Assembly (NCBI GenBank): GCA_036558905.1
Contig: DATBER010000083.1
Coordinates: 30,226-94,225, forward strand
Origin: DASXRA01 sp036558905
Lineage (GTDB): Bacteria > Actinomycetota > Actinomycetes > Mycobacteriales > Jatrophihabitantaceae
DNA length: 64,000 nucleotides
Direction: 5' to 3'
Within the stretch, counting starts at the first letter, position 1; each line of letters starts with the position of its first letter. The position numbers and the translations under genes were made by a program. Below, piece by piece: positions 53,227 through 61,301 of the stretch. Under the pieces are notes generated by a model. It saw only the letters and a list, made by a program, of their open reading frames with translations. It made no database searches and was not told the DNA's origin.

Positions 53227-53279
53227 GGTCCACGCACCTTTCGGGGGGTGATCGGACAAGTGCGTGGTTTGCCTAGCAT

Positions 53280-53290
53280 TGGACTAATCA
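53280..53290. promoter_or_regulatory. Degenerate FadR-type operator TGGACTAATCA upstream of the exported hydrolase
   Basis: It differs from TGGTCTAACCA (49334-49344) at two positions and lies 54 bases before the hydrolase start, in the only gap upstream of that gene. It is weaker support than the neighbouring sites. Confidence 0.35.
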
Positions 53291-53312
53291 TCAGTCAATA
53301 TTTTGGACAGGC

Positions 53313-54302
53313 CTAAACGACGACCTTCGTCATGATTCCGGCCGGGAAGACCTCGTCCGGAAGGGCCAGCCGGTGCGCGATGCCCTGCTGGTGCGCGTAC
53401 CGCAGCAGCTGCTCGACGGTGGCGCGGTTCGGCTCGATGCCGTAGGGGAACGGGTCGCCGCCGAACTCGTCGGCCATCTGCCGCCCGTAGGTCGCCAGCC
53501 ACGGCAGCGGGTAGCGCGAGACGGCCGGGTCGAGCAGCCGCTCGACGCTGCGCTGCTTGGACTCGAGGAAGGCGTTGTAGAGATTGCGCGCCACCCACGG
53601 GTTGTCGTCGAGGATCCGCCGCTGCATGGCGATGATGTGCATGATCGGCCACACGCCGGTCGACCGGTACTGCTCGAGCTCCATGCCCTGGTAGTCGGGG
53701 TACAGGCGGGCGACGTCGGGGTGCCCTTCGAGGAAGGACGTCGGCGGGCGGGCGATGATCGCGCAGTCGATGTCGCCGGCGGCAAGCAGTTCGGACAGCG
53801 ACCGGTCGGCCACCCGGGTCAGCCGCACGCCGTCCGGCAACGACAGCTCGACCTTCTCCTCGCGACCGGCCGCGTTGGCTCCGGCCTGGTACCACTCGAC
53901 CTCGTCGAGCTTGACGCCCACCTCGTTGTGCAGCCAGCCCCGCATGTACACAGCCGCGGAGTGGGCCCACTCCGGTGAGCCGACGCGCTTGCCGCGCAGG
54001 TCGTCGGCCGTCTTGATGCCGCTGTGTCGGTTGACGTAGAACGCGCTGAACCGGAACAGCCGCGAGCAGACGACGGGCAGCCCGACGATGTCCGGGTCGT
54101 CGCGCGTCACCTGGGCGGCGAACTTGGCGATCGACAGCTCGGCGACGTCCCACTCCCGGTTGGCGGTGAAGCGGGCGAACACCTCGTGGTGGCCCAGCAC
54201 GGACCAGGTGTGGTCGATGCCCTGGGCCGTCACGGTGCCGAGCCGGAAGTCCCGGAAGTGGTCGTAGTCGGTGGTGGCGATGCTCAGGTGCAGATTGCCC
54301 AC
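53313..54302 (-). CDS. 4,5-dihydroxyphthalate decarboxylase-like protein (binding-protein fold)
   Basis: 329 residues, related to Pht5/OphC-type 4,5-dihydroxyphthalate decarboxylases and to periplasmic binding proteins: an N-terminal LHLSIATTDYDHFRDF, then EWDVAELSIAKF, LRGKRVGSPEWAHSAAVYMRG and a C-terminal PFPYGIEPNRATVEQLLRYA. There is no signal peptide, so a cytoplasmic decarboxylase fits better than transport. If correct, the product could be protocatechuate, the substrate of pcaHG at 12.5 kb. GTG at 54302 is set by TAGGAG seven bases upstream. A TTG further up would run into the operator. Confidence 0.75.
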   Translation of the reverse strand: MGNLHLSIATTDYDHFRDFRLGTVTAQGIDHTWSVLGHHEVFARFTANREWDVAELSIAKFAAQVTRDDPDIVGLPVVCSRLFRFSAFYVNRHSGIKTADDLRGKRVGSPEWAHSAAVYMRGWLHNEVGVKLDEVEWYQAGANAAGREEKVELSLPDGVRLTRVADRSLSELLAAGDIDCAIIARPPTSFLEGHPDVARLYPDYQGMELEQYRSTGVWPIMHIIAMQRRILDDNPWVARNLYNAFLESKQRSVERLLDPAVSRYPLPWLATYGRQMADEFGGDPFPYGIEPNRATVEQLLRYAHQQGIAHRLALPDEVFPAGIMTKVVV

Positions 54303-54309
54303 GGCCGCG

Positions 54310-54315
54310 CTCCTA
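54310..54315 (-). promoter_or_regulatory. Ribosome binding site deciding the GTG start at 54302
   Basis: TAGGAG on the minus strand, seven bases before the GTG. Confidence 0.7.
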
Positions 54316-54317
54316 GA

Positions 54318-54330
54318 TTGGTAAGACAAT
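54318..54330. promoter_or_regulatory. FadR-type operator TTGGTAAGACAAT in a divergent promoter
   Basis: The left half and centre are identical to 51163-51175; the right half is degenerate. It lies between the decarboxylase-like gene (minus) and the bicupin gene (plus), only 79 bases apart, so one bound protein could control both. Confidence 0.5.
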
Positions 54331-54381
54331 TAGTCCTATACTGCGAACCGTACCGTGAGAGTGTCGAGAGAGCGAGGCAGC

Positions 54382-55422
54382 ATGGCCAAGAAGGGGCGCG
54401 TCTTCGTCCGGGGACTCACGTCCGAGACGTACGGCCTGAACGAGTTCCGCCAGCAGCAGCTGAGCGCGCCGCGGGTCCGGGACGACTCGGTGGTCGTCGA
54501 CACCGGCGACGGGGCCACGCACTCGGGCGACTCGGCCAAGTCGCGCACCTGGTGGCGGATCGGCCCGGGCGACGACCCCTACCTGACGCAGACGCTGCAG
54601 GTCCACTTCGTCGAGCTGCCGCCGGACAGCTCCAACCGCGGGCACGGCCATCAGAACGAGGCGGCGTTCTACATCCTCGAGGGCGCCGGCTACGAGATCC
54701 ACGACGACCAGCGCTACGACTGGAAACAGGGCGACCTGGTCTTCGTCCACACCGATTCGGTGCACCGGCACTTCAACCCGTACGACGAGAAGGCCGTCGC
54801 CCTGGTCATGAAGGCCAAGTGCACCTGGATGTTCATGGGCCTCATCCAGCAGGGGCGCGGTGGGCCGATCGACCGGCCCGACGAGTTCGGCGAGCGCGAG
54901 GACTGGTCGCGTATCTGGACGCCGGGCGTGCTCGACCGCAAGAAGGTGATCACGCCCGAGGACGGCGTCTGGGAGACGACGCCGATGGGCTACCTGCGTG
55001 TGATGAACAGTGCCGAGCAGACCGACCACCGGCAGTTCTCGGTCGACGTGTTCGAGCTGAAGATCCCGGCCGGCAGCCGGTCGGGCAAGTACTGGAAGAT
55101 GGCCGACGAGATCCTCTACGTCCTCGACGGCGAGGGCTACTCGCTGCACTGGGAGGTCGAGGCCGAGATCGCCGAGAAGTACTATGCGCGCATCGCCAAG
55201 GAGCCGTCGCGGCACGAGTTCAAGAAGGGCGACACCCTCTACATCCCGCAGAACACGATCGCCCAGCACTTCGCGGCCGACGGCACGCCGCTGCACGTCC
55301 TGTCGGTGCAGAACCGGGTGTTCAAGCACCTGGGCTACGACAAGGTCCACTACTTCGAAGATGCCCCGGAGTACGCGCAGGCGTCGGCCGTCGCGGCCCC
55401 GGAGGGCGTCACTGCCGGCTGA
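54382..55422 (+). CDS. Bicupin protein, possible extradiol-type dioxygenase
   Basis: 346 residues with two cupin domains. The first holds a full ligand set: His88, His90, Glu93 (GHGHQNEAAFYILEG) and His128/His130 (SVHRHFNP). The second (about 215-320) keeps the fold (VLDGEGYSLHW) but lacks the histidines (GSRSGKYWKMADEI). The arrangement, one metal per bicupin, resembles gentisate and related dioxygenases, here with the metal in the first domain, the reverse of the bicupin at 30546. ATG at 54382 is favoured; a GTG nine codons earlier is an alternative. Confidence 0.75.
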   Translation: MAKKGRVFVRGLTSETYGLNEFRQQQLSAPRVRDDSVVVDTGDGATHSGDSAKSRTWWRIGPGDDPYLTQTLQVHFVELPPDSSNRGHGHQNEAAFYILEGAGYEIHDDQRYDWKQGDLVFVHTDSVHRHFNPYDEKAVALVMKAKCTWMFMGLIQQGRGGPIDRPDEFGEREDWSRIWTPGVLDRKKVITPEDGVWETTPMGYLRVMNSAEQTDHRQFSVDVFELKIPAGSRSGKYWKMADEILYVLDGEGYSLHWEVEAEIAEKYYARIAKEPSRHEFKKGDTLYIPQNTIAQHFAADGTPLHVLSVQNRVFKHLGYDKVHYFEDAPEYAQASAVAAPEGVTAG

Positions 55423-55442
55423 CCGCCCCGGCGTCTCGGACT

Positions 55443-55503
55443 CGCTTCCCCTCCCGTCCAACCAGATTCTCGCGCGGAATGTGGTCACACGGGAGGGGAA
55501 GCG
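55443..55503. terminator. Long inverted repeat between convergent genes, likely bidirectional terminator
   Basis: Perfect 15-base arms CGCTTCCCCTCCCGT/ACGGGAGGGGAAGCG (55443-55457, 55489-55503) around a 31-base loop. It lies in the 98-base gap between the convergent bicupin and TPP-enzyme genes. The loop is larger than in a usual terminator, so a protein-binding or processing site is also possible. Confidence 0.6.
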
Positions 55504-55520
55504 GCAGCGGCCTGCGGCGG

Positions 55521-57293
55521 CTACTTCTTCTGGCACACCACGTCGACGAGCGCGGGACGGCCGGTCGACAGGACGTGGTCGGCCGCGCGGGCAACGGCGT
55601 CGTGCACCCGGTCCGGATCGGCGATCGGGCCCTCGGCGAACCAACCGAACGACCGCGCGAGCATCGCGAAGTCCGGCCCCGGGTTGTCGATCTCCATACC
55701 GATGTGGGCCCGGTCGATCGGCGTGCCGCGCTGCCGGGCCAGCCGTTCCTGGTGCTCCCAGTCGTTGTAGTAGGCGCGGTTGTTGTACATGACGACGAGC
55801 AGGGGCAACTCGTAGTAGGCCGCCACCCACAGCGCCCCGGCGTCGAACATCAGGTCGCCATCCGGTTGCAGATCGACCACGAGACGGCCGGAGCCCTTGT
55901 GCGCGAGGGCGATTCCGAGCGACATGCCGATCTGGGTGGCCGTGCCGAGCTGGTTGCCGGGGTGGCGGTGGGGCGCATCGAAGTCCCACAGCCGCTTCGC
56001 CCATTGCCCGACGGGGTTGGCGGTCAGCACCCAGTCGTGCTCGCGGATCACGTCCCAGACATCCTCGGCGAGCCGCGACGTTGCCACAGGTGACAGCGCG
56101 CGCCGCTCGTCGGCCTCGGCTCGCCAACGCCGCTTCGTCTCGTCGTGCAGCCGGGTGACCTCCGCCCGCCAGGACGCCCGCCCGGAACCGTTCTCGTGCT
56201 TGAGCAGGGCCCGGCACTCCTCGAGCAGCAACGGTAGGGCGACGCTGGTGTCGGCGGTGACCTGGACGTCGGTCTCGATCAGCTCGGCGTAGTCCTCGCT
56301 CCACGACGACGCGCCCAGGTCGTTGAACCCGACGTCGAGGATCGTGGCACCGGGTGCGATGCGCGAGCGGATCGTCCGGGTGATGGAGTCGAGCACCTGC
56401 GTCGGCTTGCCCATGTCCTTGACGTCGAGGAACAGCACGCAGTCGGCGGCCTCGAGGGCTGTCGTCTCGGTCGCGCAGAGGGGGTGCCGGTTCGGGAAGT
56501 TGAGCCGCTGGCCGGTGTCGACGACGCCGGCGCCGAGCAACTCGGCCAGTTCGACGAGGTGGTGGAAGGCGTTCGGGTCGCGGCCGGCGTATCCGGCCAC
56601 GATCACCGGCCGCGTCGCCGCGACGAGCCGGCCCGCCAGCCGACTGAGTGCGGCCGGGTCCGGTCCGACGGCGGACGGCGCGGCCAGCCGGGAGAAGTCC
56701 GGCATGGCGACCGGGTCGTCGACCGGCGTCTCCTGGAGGCCGGCGTCCAGTGCGACGTACACCGGCCCGCAGGGTTCGCTGACCGCGATGCGCCACGCTC
56801 GCGCGATGGTCTTGGGAACCGCCGCGAGGGACCGGGGTTCGTGGTCCCACTTGGTGTAGTCGCGGACTGCATTGCCCTGGACGTTCGCCGAGTGGATCCA
56901 GTCGATGTTCGGCCGGCGCCGGTCGTGCGCCGCCGGCCCGGATCCGCCGAAGACTACGACCGGCACCCGGTCGAGGTAGGCGTAGTAGACGGCCATGGCG
57001 CCGTGCAGCAGACCGACCACGTTGTGCAGGAGCACGGCCATCGGCTGGCCGGTCGCCTTGGCGTAGCCGTGGGCGACGCCGACCGCGATCTTCTCGTGCG
57101 GGCACTCGATCATGCGGACCTCGTCGCCGGCGTAGTTGACGAGCGAGTCGTGCAATCCGCGAAAGGACGAGCCGGGATTCAGGCTGACGTACCGGAAGCC
57201 CATTGCCCGGATGACGTCCGCCATGACGTCCGAGCCCCACTGCGGGGTGTCGTACGGGGCGAAGCTCTCCGCCGGTTCAGGACTGTCGCTCAT
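55521..57293 (-). CDS. Thiamine-pyrophosphate enzyme of the acetolactate synthase/decarboxylase family
   Basis: 590 residues with the three-domain layout of the family. The cofactor-activating glutamate is probably Glu67 (CPHEKIAVGVAHGYAKATG). The central domain has VIVAGYAGRDPNAF. The TPP-Mg motif reads QPDGDLMFDAGALW ending in NNRAYYND; the first Gly of GDG is Pro. Possible roles are a 2-keto acid decarboxylase of the benzoylformate type or a carboligase. The ATG overlaps the binding-protein stop as ATGA, so uptake and this reaction appear linked. Confidence 0.85.
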   Translation of the reverse strand: MSDSPEPAESFAPYDTPQWGSDVMADVIRAMGFRYVSLNPGSSFRGLHDSLVNYAGDEVRMIECPHEKIAVGVAHGYAKATGQPMAVLLHNVVGLLHGAMAVYYAYLDRVPVVVFGGSGPAAHDRRRPNIDWIHSANVQGNAVRDYTKWDHEPRSLAAVPKTIARAWRIAVSEPCGPVYVALDAGLQETPVDDPVAMPDFSRLAAPSAVGPDPAALSRLAGRLVAATRPVIVAGYAGRDPNAFHHLVELAELLGAGVVDTGQRLNFPNRHPLCATETTALEAADCVLFLDVKDMGKPTQVLDSITRTIRSRIAPGATILDVGFNDLGASSWSEDYAELIETDVQVTADTSVALPLLLEECRALLKHENGSGRASWRAEVTRLHDETKRRWRAEADERRALSPVATSRLAEDVWDVIREHDWVLTANPVGQWAKRLWDFDAPHRHPGNQLGTATQIGMSLGIALAHKGSGRLVVDLQPDGDLMFDAGALWVAAYYELPLLVVMYNNRAYYNDWEHQERLARQRGTPIDRAHIGMEIDNPGPDFAMLARSFGWFAEGPIADPDRVHDAVARAADHVLSTGRPALVDVVCQKK

Positions 57294-58366
57294 GGCGCGT
57301 GGAGCGCCTGCTTCATGTCGGCCAGGTACTCGTTGAACGTCGCGGACGGCAGGTTCGGGTTCGAGTACACCGGCGGCCAGGTTGCCGGGTTCCACACCGT
57401 CTTGTCGTTGTCGACGTCCGAGCGCAGGCTCGTGTGGTTGGTGATGTCGACGACGGATTGCTGCCCGGCTTGCGACGACAGCCAGTCGACGAACAGCCGA
57501 GCGGCGTTCGGGTGCGGTGCGTTCTTGGCGATGTCCAGCAGATCGACGCCGGTCGGCAGCGGGTTCGGGTTGACGAAGTCGATGTTCCTCGGCGACTTGC
57601 GCTTCTCGCTGGCGGCCTTGTAGCCATACGCCGTAGCCGCCACCGGGGGCTCACCCGCCTCGACGTCGGTAACCGCCTCGGTGTGGCTCTCCACGAACCG
57701 GGGATCGTTATTACCCAGATCGGTGAACAGCTTCTTCGCCGCGTCGGCACCGATGCTCTTCACCGTGCTGTCGTAGATGTTCACGGCACCGGGGTCGATC
57801 GAGAACTTGCCTTTGTATACGGGCTTCGTCAGGTCCTGCAGCGTGTGCGGAATCGGCAGCCCGTCCTGCCTGAGAACGGTCGGGTTGTAGGCGAGAGCTG
57901 TCGTGGTCACGTACGTGTACGTGTCGTAGCCGGTGGGCATGTCCAGCCCCGCGGGGAGCGGCGCCGCATCGGGCGGACTGTAGGGCTGCAGGGCACCGGT
58001 CTGGATCAGCTGCGCGACGTAGGAAGAGTTGCCGGAGATGACGTCGGCGTTGTACTTGCCGCCCCGCTGCTCCGTACTCACCCGCGCCGGGATCTTGTCC
58101 GCGGACAGGCGCAGCGTCTTGACCGAGACCTGCGGGTAGACCTTGTTGAACGCCTTGGTCATCGACGCGACGTCGTCCGCCGCGAAGGTCGTGTACCAGG
58201 TGAGCGAGCCTTCCTTCGCGGCCGCGGCGGCGAGTTGCTCGCGTGAAAGGCTCTGCGTCAGCTGCGACGAGCCTTTGCTGTTGGTCTTCGAACTGGAGCA
58301 CGCCGCCGCCGCCAGGCCGACGGCGACGAGTCCGAGTACGGCACGCGATCTACGACTAGCCAGCAT
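57290..58366 (-). CDS. Fbp-type solute-binding lipoprotein (system 3)
   Basis: 358 residues. The lipobox ends at Cys23 (AAAACSS). The mature part has SLTWYTTFAADDVASMTKAF, ADVISGNSSYVAQL and NAPHPNAARLFVDWL, closest in this window to the binding protein at 35398. ATG at 58366 is set by AAGGGAG seven bases upstream. The matching ATPase and permease lie about 4.4 kb upstream beyond the MoxR/VWA genes. Confidence 0.88.
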   Translation of the reverse strand: MLASRRSRAVLGLVAVGLAAAACSSSKTNSKGSSQLTQSLSREQLAAAAAKEGSLTWYTTFAADDVASMTKAFNKVYPQVSVKTLRLSADKIPARVSTEQRGGKYNADVISGNSSYVAQLIQTGALQPYSPPDAAPLPAGLDMPTGYDTYTYVTTTALAYNPTVLRQDGLPIPHTLQDLTKPVYKGKFSIDPGAVNIYDSTVKSIGADAAKKLFTDLGNNDPRFVESHTEAVTDVEAGEPPVAATAYGYKAASEKRKSPRNIDFVNPNPLPTGVDLLDIAKNAPHPNAARLFVDWLSSQAGQQSVVDITNHTSLRSDVDNDKTVWNPATWPPVYSNPNLPSATFNEYLADMKQALHAP

Positions 58367-58425
58367 CGCCCTGCTCCCTTGGGACGCCGAATTAGACCTC
58401 AGACCGTACGAGGCCATATGGTAGT

Positions 58426-58438
58426 TTGGTATGGCCAA
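58426..58438. promoter_or_regulatory. FadR-type operator TTGGTATGGCCAA before the binding-protein/TPP operon
   Basis: One mismatch from a perfect TTGGT-N3-ACCAA. It overlaps a seven-base inverted repeat GGCCATA/TATGGCC (58412-58418, 58430-58436). AGACC is also repeated at 58394-58398 and 58401-58405. The gap is 83 bases and must contain the operon promoter. Confidence 0.45.
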
Positions 58439-58449
58439 TAAGAGGTTTG

Positions 58450-60507
58450 TTACCCAGTCGTAACCAGCGACCGGTCGCGTCGGGCCACGACGTAGAGCTG
58501 GGCCAGCGACTCGGGCAGGTCGCGCGCGTCGCTGATGACGTGGTACTCGCGGGGGTCGCACATCCGGCTCAGGTAGTCGCCCCCGGCCGGGTCGACTGTG
58601 ATCAGGTACGGGCGCACGTCGTGCCGGCGGGCCTCGTCCAGGGCCCGGGCGGTGTCGGCCAGCGCGTAGTCCATGATCGCGTCTTCGCCGTACTGCTGGC
58701 CGTAGTCGAAGTCGTACGGGCGCCCGTCGGAAACGACCAGCAGGATCTTCGTCGCCGCCTCGCTTCGTTCCAGCCGGGCGGTCAGGTGCCGGATGGCCGG
58801 GGCCATGCGGGTGGTGTGATCGGGGGTGAGCCCCTCGAGCCGGTGCATCATCGCCGGTGAACGCCGCTCGTCGAGGTCCTTCACCACCGACAGACGGACG
58901 TCGTCACGGCCACCGCCGGAGAAGCCGTAGATGCCGTAGGCGTCGCCGATGCGCTCCAGCGCCTCGACCAGCAGGCTCACCGCGTCGCGTTGCAGGTCCA
59001 GGATGCGCTGCACCTCGCGGGGATGGCGCGGATCGGGCGGCAGCCGCTCGGCCGTCGACGAGCTGAGATCGATGGCGAACGCCACGGCCACGTCGCGGCG
59101 CCGCTCCTGCATGCTGGCGTGCACGCGGTCGCTGGGCTGGATGCCGGTACGCAGGTCGATCATCGCCTCGATGCAGGCGTCGAGGTCGAGGTCGTCGCCG
59201 TAGGGCATGCGCAGCATCAGGTCCCGCCCGGCCGGGCGCACCCGCTCGAGCGCGGCGATCAGCCCGGGCAGCAGGTGGCCGTGCTGGGCGAGCGTGCGCC
59301 GGTGCGTCCGCTCGGAGCGGACCGGCCGGGGCCGGCGCACCCGCAGCAGGCACCAGTCGGGCAGGTACCGCCCGGCGACGCCGTCCCACTCGGGGTAGAC
59401 GAACTCGTCGCGCCCGTGCGCGTGCAGGTGTCCGTGGACGCCGTCGTGGTGGTCGTCCAGGTCGGGACCGTGGTCGTGGGGCAGCGGCTCGGGTGGCCCC
59501 TCGGGCCGCTCGGTCGCCGTGACGTCGACGTCGCCCCGCTCGGCGGCCAGCGACTTGGTCGCGAAGTCGTCCTCGCCGGGTGCGCCGTCCAGCTCGGGTG
59601 TCATGCGCAGGATCGCCTCCTGCAACGGCATCCCCGACGTCTGCTGGCCGGCGTAGCGAGGACCGGGCACGTCGCGGTAGCGCACCGGCACGAGGCGCAC
59701 GTCGAACTTCTCGTCGCCCTCCAGGCGCAGCTCGGACCGGGCCAGCCCGAACCGCGGGTCGTTCACGTCGGCGTGCAGGTCGGCGAACCGGATCGGGCGC
59801 ACGGCCCGGTAACCCCCCACGTTGGGCAGCCCGGCCAGCACGTCGTACACGCGGATGGCCGCCTCGGCCGAGCTCTCCACCGTCGCCGCCGGGTCGGCGA
59901 GCACCCGGGCCACCGACACCACCAGGGCCAGCGGAGGGCGCAGCGCGTCCGGCCCGGTGACCGACGAGGCGCCGAGGCTCAGCTGCACCAGCGTCTCGGC
60001 CACGGCCGATCGTGGCGGCAACGTGGCCAGGTCGGGTCGCTCGTCGAGCGCCGCCTTCCGTACTGCGGCGTACCGTCCGGCCAGGCCGGGGAAGAGACGC
60101 TGCGCGGCGGCGTCGACGCGCAGGTCCTCCAGCACGGCGAACACCTCGATGGCCAGGGCGGTGCGCCCGAACAGCCGCGCGAACCGCTCCAGCGCCGGCA
60201 CGTCGGTTGGCGACTCGGGCGGCCGCAGCCGAGCGAACAGCGGCTCGGGCCGGCCCAGGTCCAGCGCGAACGTCCCGAGCGCGTGGTGCAGGGCGCGGTG
60301 CGTCATCGACACCTGGTACCAGTCGGCGGCGCTCAGCCCGGGCGGGGCCGGGGCGTGCGCCGGCAACCGGACGGTGGTGACCGTGTCCGGGTGCTGCCAG
60401 TGGTCCGCGTCGTCCGCGTACGGCTCGATCTCGCAGGTCCGCCCGGACAGTGCCCGGAAGTACAGCGTCAGGGCCAGCTGCGCCACCTCGAACTCAGGGC
60501 GGCTCAT
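58450..60507 (-). CDS. VWA-domain protein of the NorD/CbbO type
   Basis: 685 residues. The C-terminal von Willebrand A domain has an intact MIDAS: D480-L-S482-S-S484 in AIDLSSSTAE, T565 in TPDHTTRM and D594 in VSDGRPYD. An acidic, histidine-rich linker (DHGPDLDDHHDGVHGHLHAH) lies before it and may bind metal. The N-terminal half is helical, as in NorD and CbbO. Such proteins bridge a MoxR ATPase to a client metalloenzyme and help activate it. ATGA overlap with the ATPase gene. Confidence 0.87.
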   Translation of the reverse strand: MSRPEFEVAQLALTLYFRALSGRTCEIEPYADDADHWQHPDTVTTVRLPAHAPAPPGLSAADWYQVSMTHRALHHALGTFALDLGRPEPLFARLRPPESPTDVPALERFARLFGRTALAIEVFAVLEDLRVDAAAQRLFPGLAGRYAAVRKAALDERPDLATLPPRSAVAETLVQLSLGASSVTGPDALRPPLALVVSVARVLADPAATVESSAEAAIRVYDVLAGLPNVGGYRAVRPIRFADLHADVNDPRFGLARSELRLEGDEKFDVRLVPVRYRDVPGPRYAGQQTSGMPLQEAILRMTPELDGAPGEDDFATKSLAAERGDVDVTATERPEGPPEPLPHDHGPDLDDHHDGVHGHLHAHGRDEFVYPEWDGVAGRYLPDWCLLRVRRPRPVRSERTHRRTLAQHGHLLPGLIAALERVRPAGRDLMLRMPYGDDLDLDACIEAMIDLRTGIQPSDRVHASMQERRRDVAVAFAIDLSSSTAERLPPDPRHPREVQRILDLQRDAVSLLVEALERIGDAYGIYGFSGGGRDDVRLSVVKDLDERRSPAMMHRLEGLTPDHTTRMAPAIRHLTARLERSEAATKILLVVSDGRPYDFDYGQQYGEDAIMDYALADTARALDEARRHDVRPYLITVDPAGGDYLSRMCDPREYHVISDARDLPESLAQLYVVARRDRSLVTTG

Positions 60508-61301
60508 TCGGCGAAGACGGCCCGGGCCACCTGCCGCACGGCGTCCTGCACGTCGCGGTCGTCGCTGACCGCCTGCACCAGCGCGACGTCGCAGGCCCGC
60601 AGCGGCGGAACGTCCTTGCGGATCAGCGCCCCGACGTAGATGAGCAGCCGGGTGCTCGGACCCTCGATGATGTCGGCCTCGTCGAGGTTGCGCAGCCGGT
60701 CGCCGAGGAACGCGAGTGACGACGCGACCGACGCGTCGACCTCGGCCTCGTGCGCGATGATCTCGGTCTCGCGCTTGACGTCCGGGTAGCCGAACTCGAT
60801 GGCCAGGAACCGTTGCCGGGTACTGGGTTTGAGGTCCTTGACGGTGGCCTGGTAGCCCGGGTTGTAGGACACGACGAGCAGGAAGTCCGGATGGGCCGGC
60901 ACGGTCGAGCCCAGCCGCTCGATGGGCAGCACGCGGCGGTGGTCGGTCAGCGCGTGCAGGATCACCGTGGTGTCCTTGCGGGCCTCGACCACCTCGTCCA
61001 GGTAGCAGATCGCCCCGGACCGCACGGCCGCGGTGAGCGGACCGTCGAGCCAGGTCGTCCCGTCGGTCGACAGGAGGTAGCGGCCGACCAGGTCGGACGA
61101 GGTCATGTCGTCGTGGCAGGTGACGGTGACCAGCGGCTCGGACGACAGGTGCCACGCCATGTGCTCGACGAAGCGCGTCTTGCCGCACCCGGTCGGCCCC
61201 TTGAGCAGCACCGGGATGCGCTGCTCGTAGGCCGCCCGGAACAGCTCGACCTCGTCGCCGGTGGGCAGGTAGAAGGGAGCCTCAACCAAGGTCGAACTCA
61301 C
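60504..61301 (-). CDS. MoxR-family AAA+ ATPase (NorQ/CbbQ type)
   Basis: 265 residues. Walker A KGPTGCGKTR (34-43), Walker B AICYLDEVVEA with D102-E103, and SYNPGYQ as sensor-1 region. NorQ and CbbQ proteins form hexamers that, with a VWA partner, remodel an enzyme, for example nitric oxide reductase or Rubisco. The GTG start has AGGAGGGAG upstream and lies inside the end of the M29-like gene (20-base overlap), which points to that protein as the client. Confidence 0.88.
   Translation of the reverse strand: MSSTLVEAPFYLPTGDEVELFRAAYEQRIPVLLKGPTGCGKTRFVEHMAWHLSSEPLVTVTCHDDMTSSDLVGRYLLSTDGTTWLDGPLTAAVRSGAICYLDEVVEARKDTTVILHALTDHRRVLPIERLGSTVPAHPDFLLVVSYNPGYQATVKDLKPSTRQRFLAIEFGYPDVKRETEIIAHEAEVDASVASSLAFLGDRLRNLDEADIIEGPSTRLLIYVGALIRKDVPPLRACDVALVQAVSDDRDVQDAVRQVARAVFAE

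Noticed and set aside
55521..57293. The PDGD variant of the TPP-binding GDG motif as a sign of inactivation
   Set aside because: From memory similar PDGD...NN motifs occur in other actinobacterial TPP enzymes, and the remaining cofactor motifs are intact.
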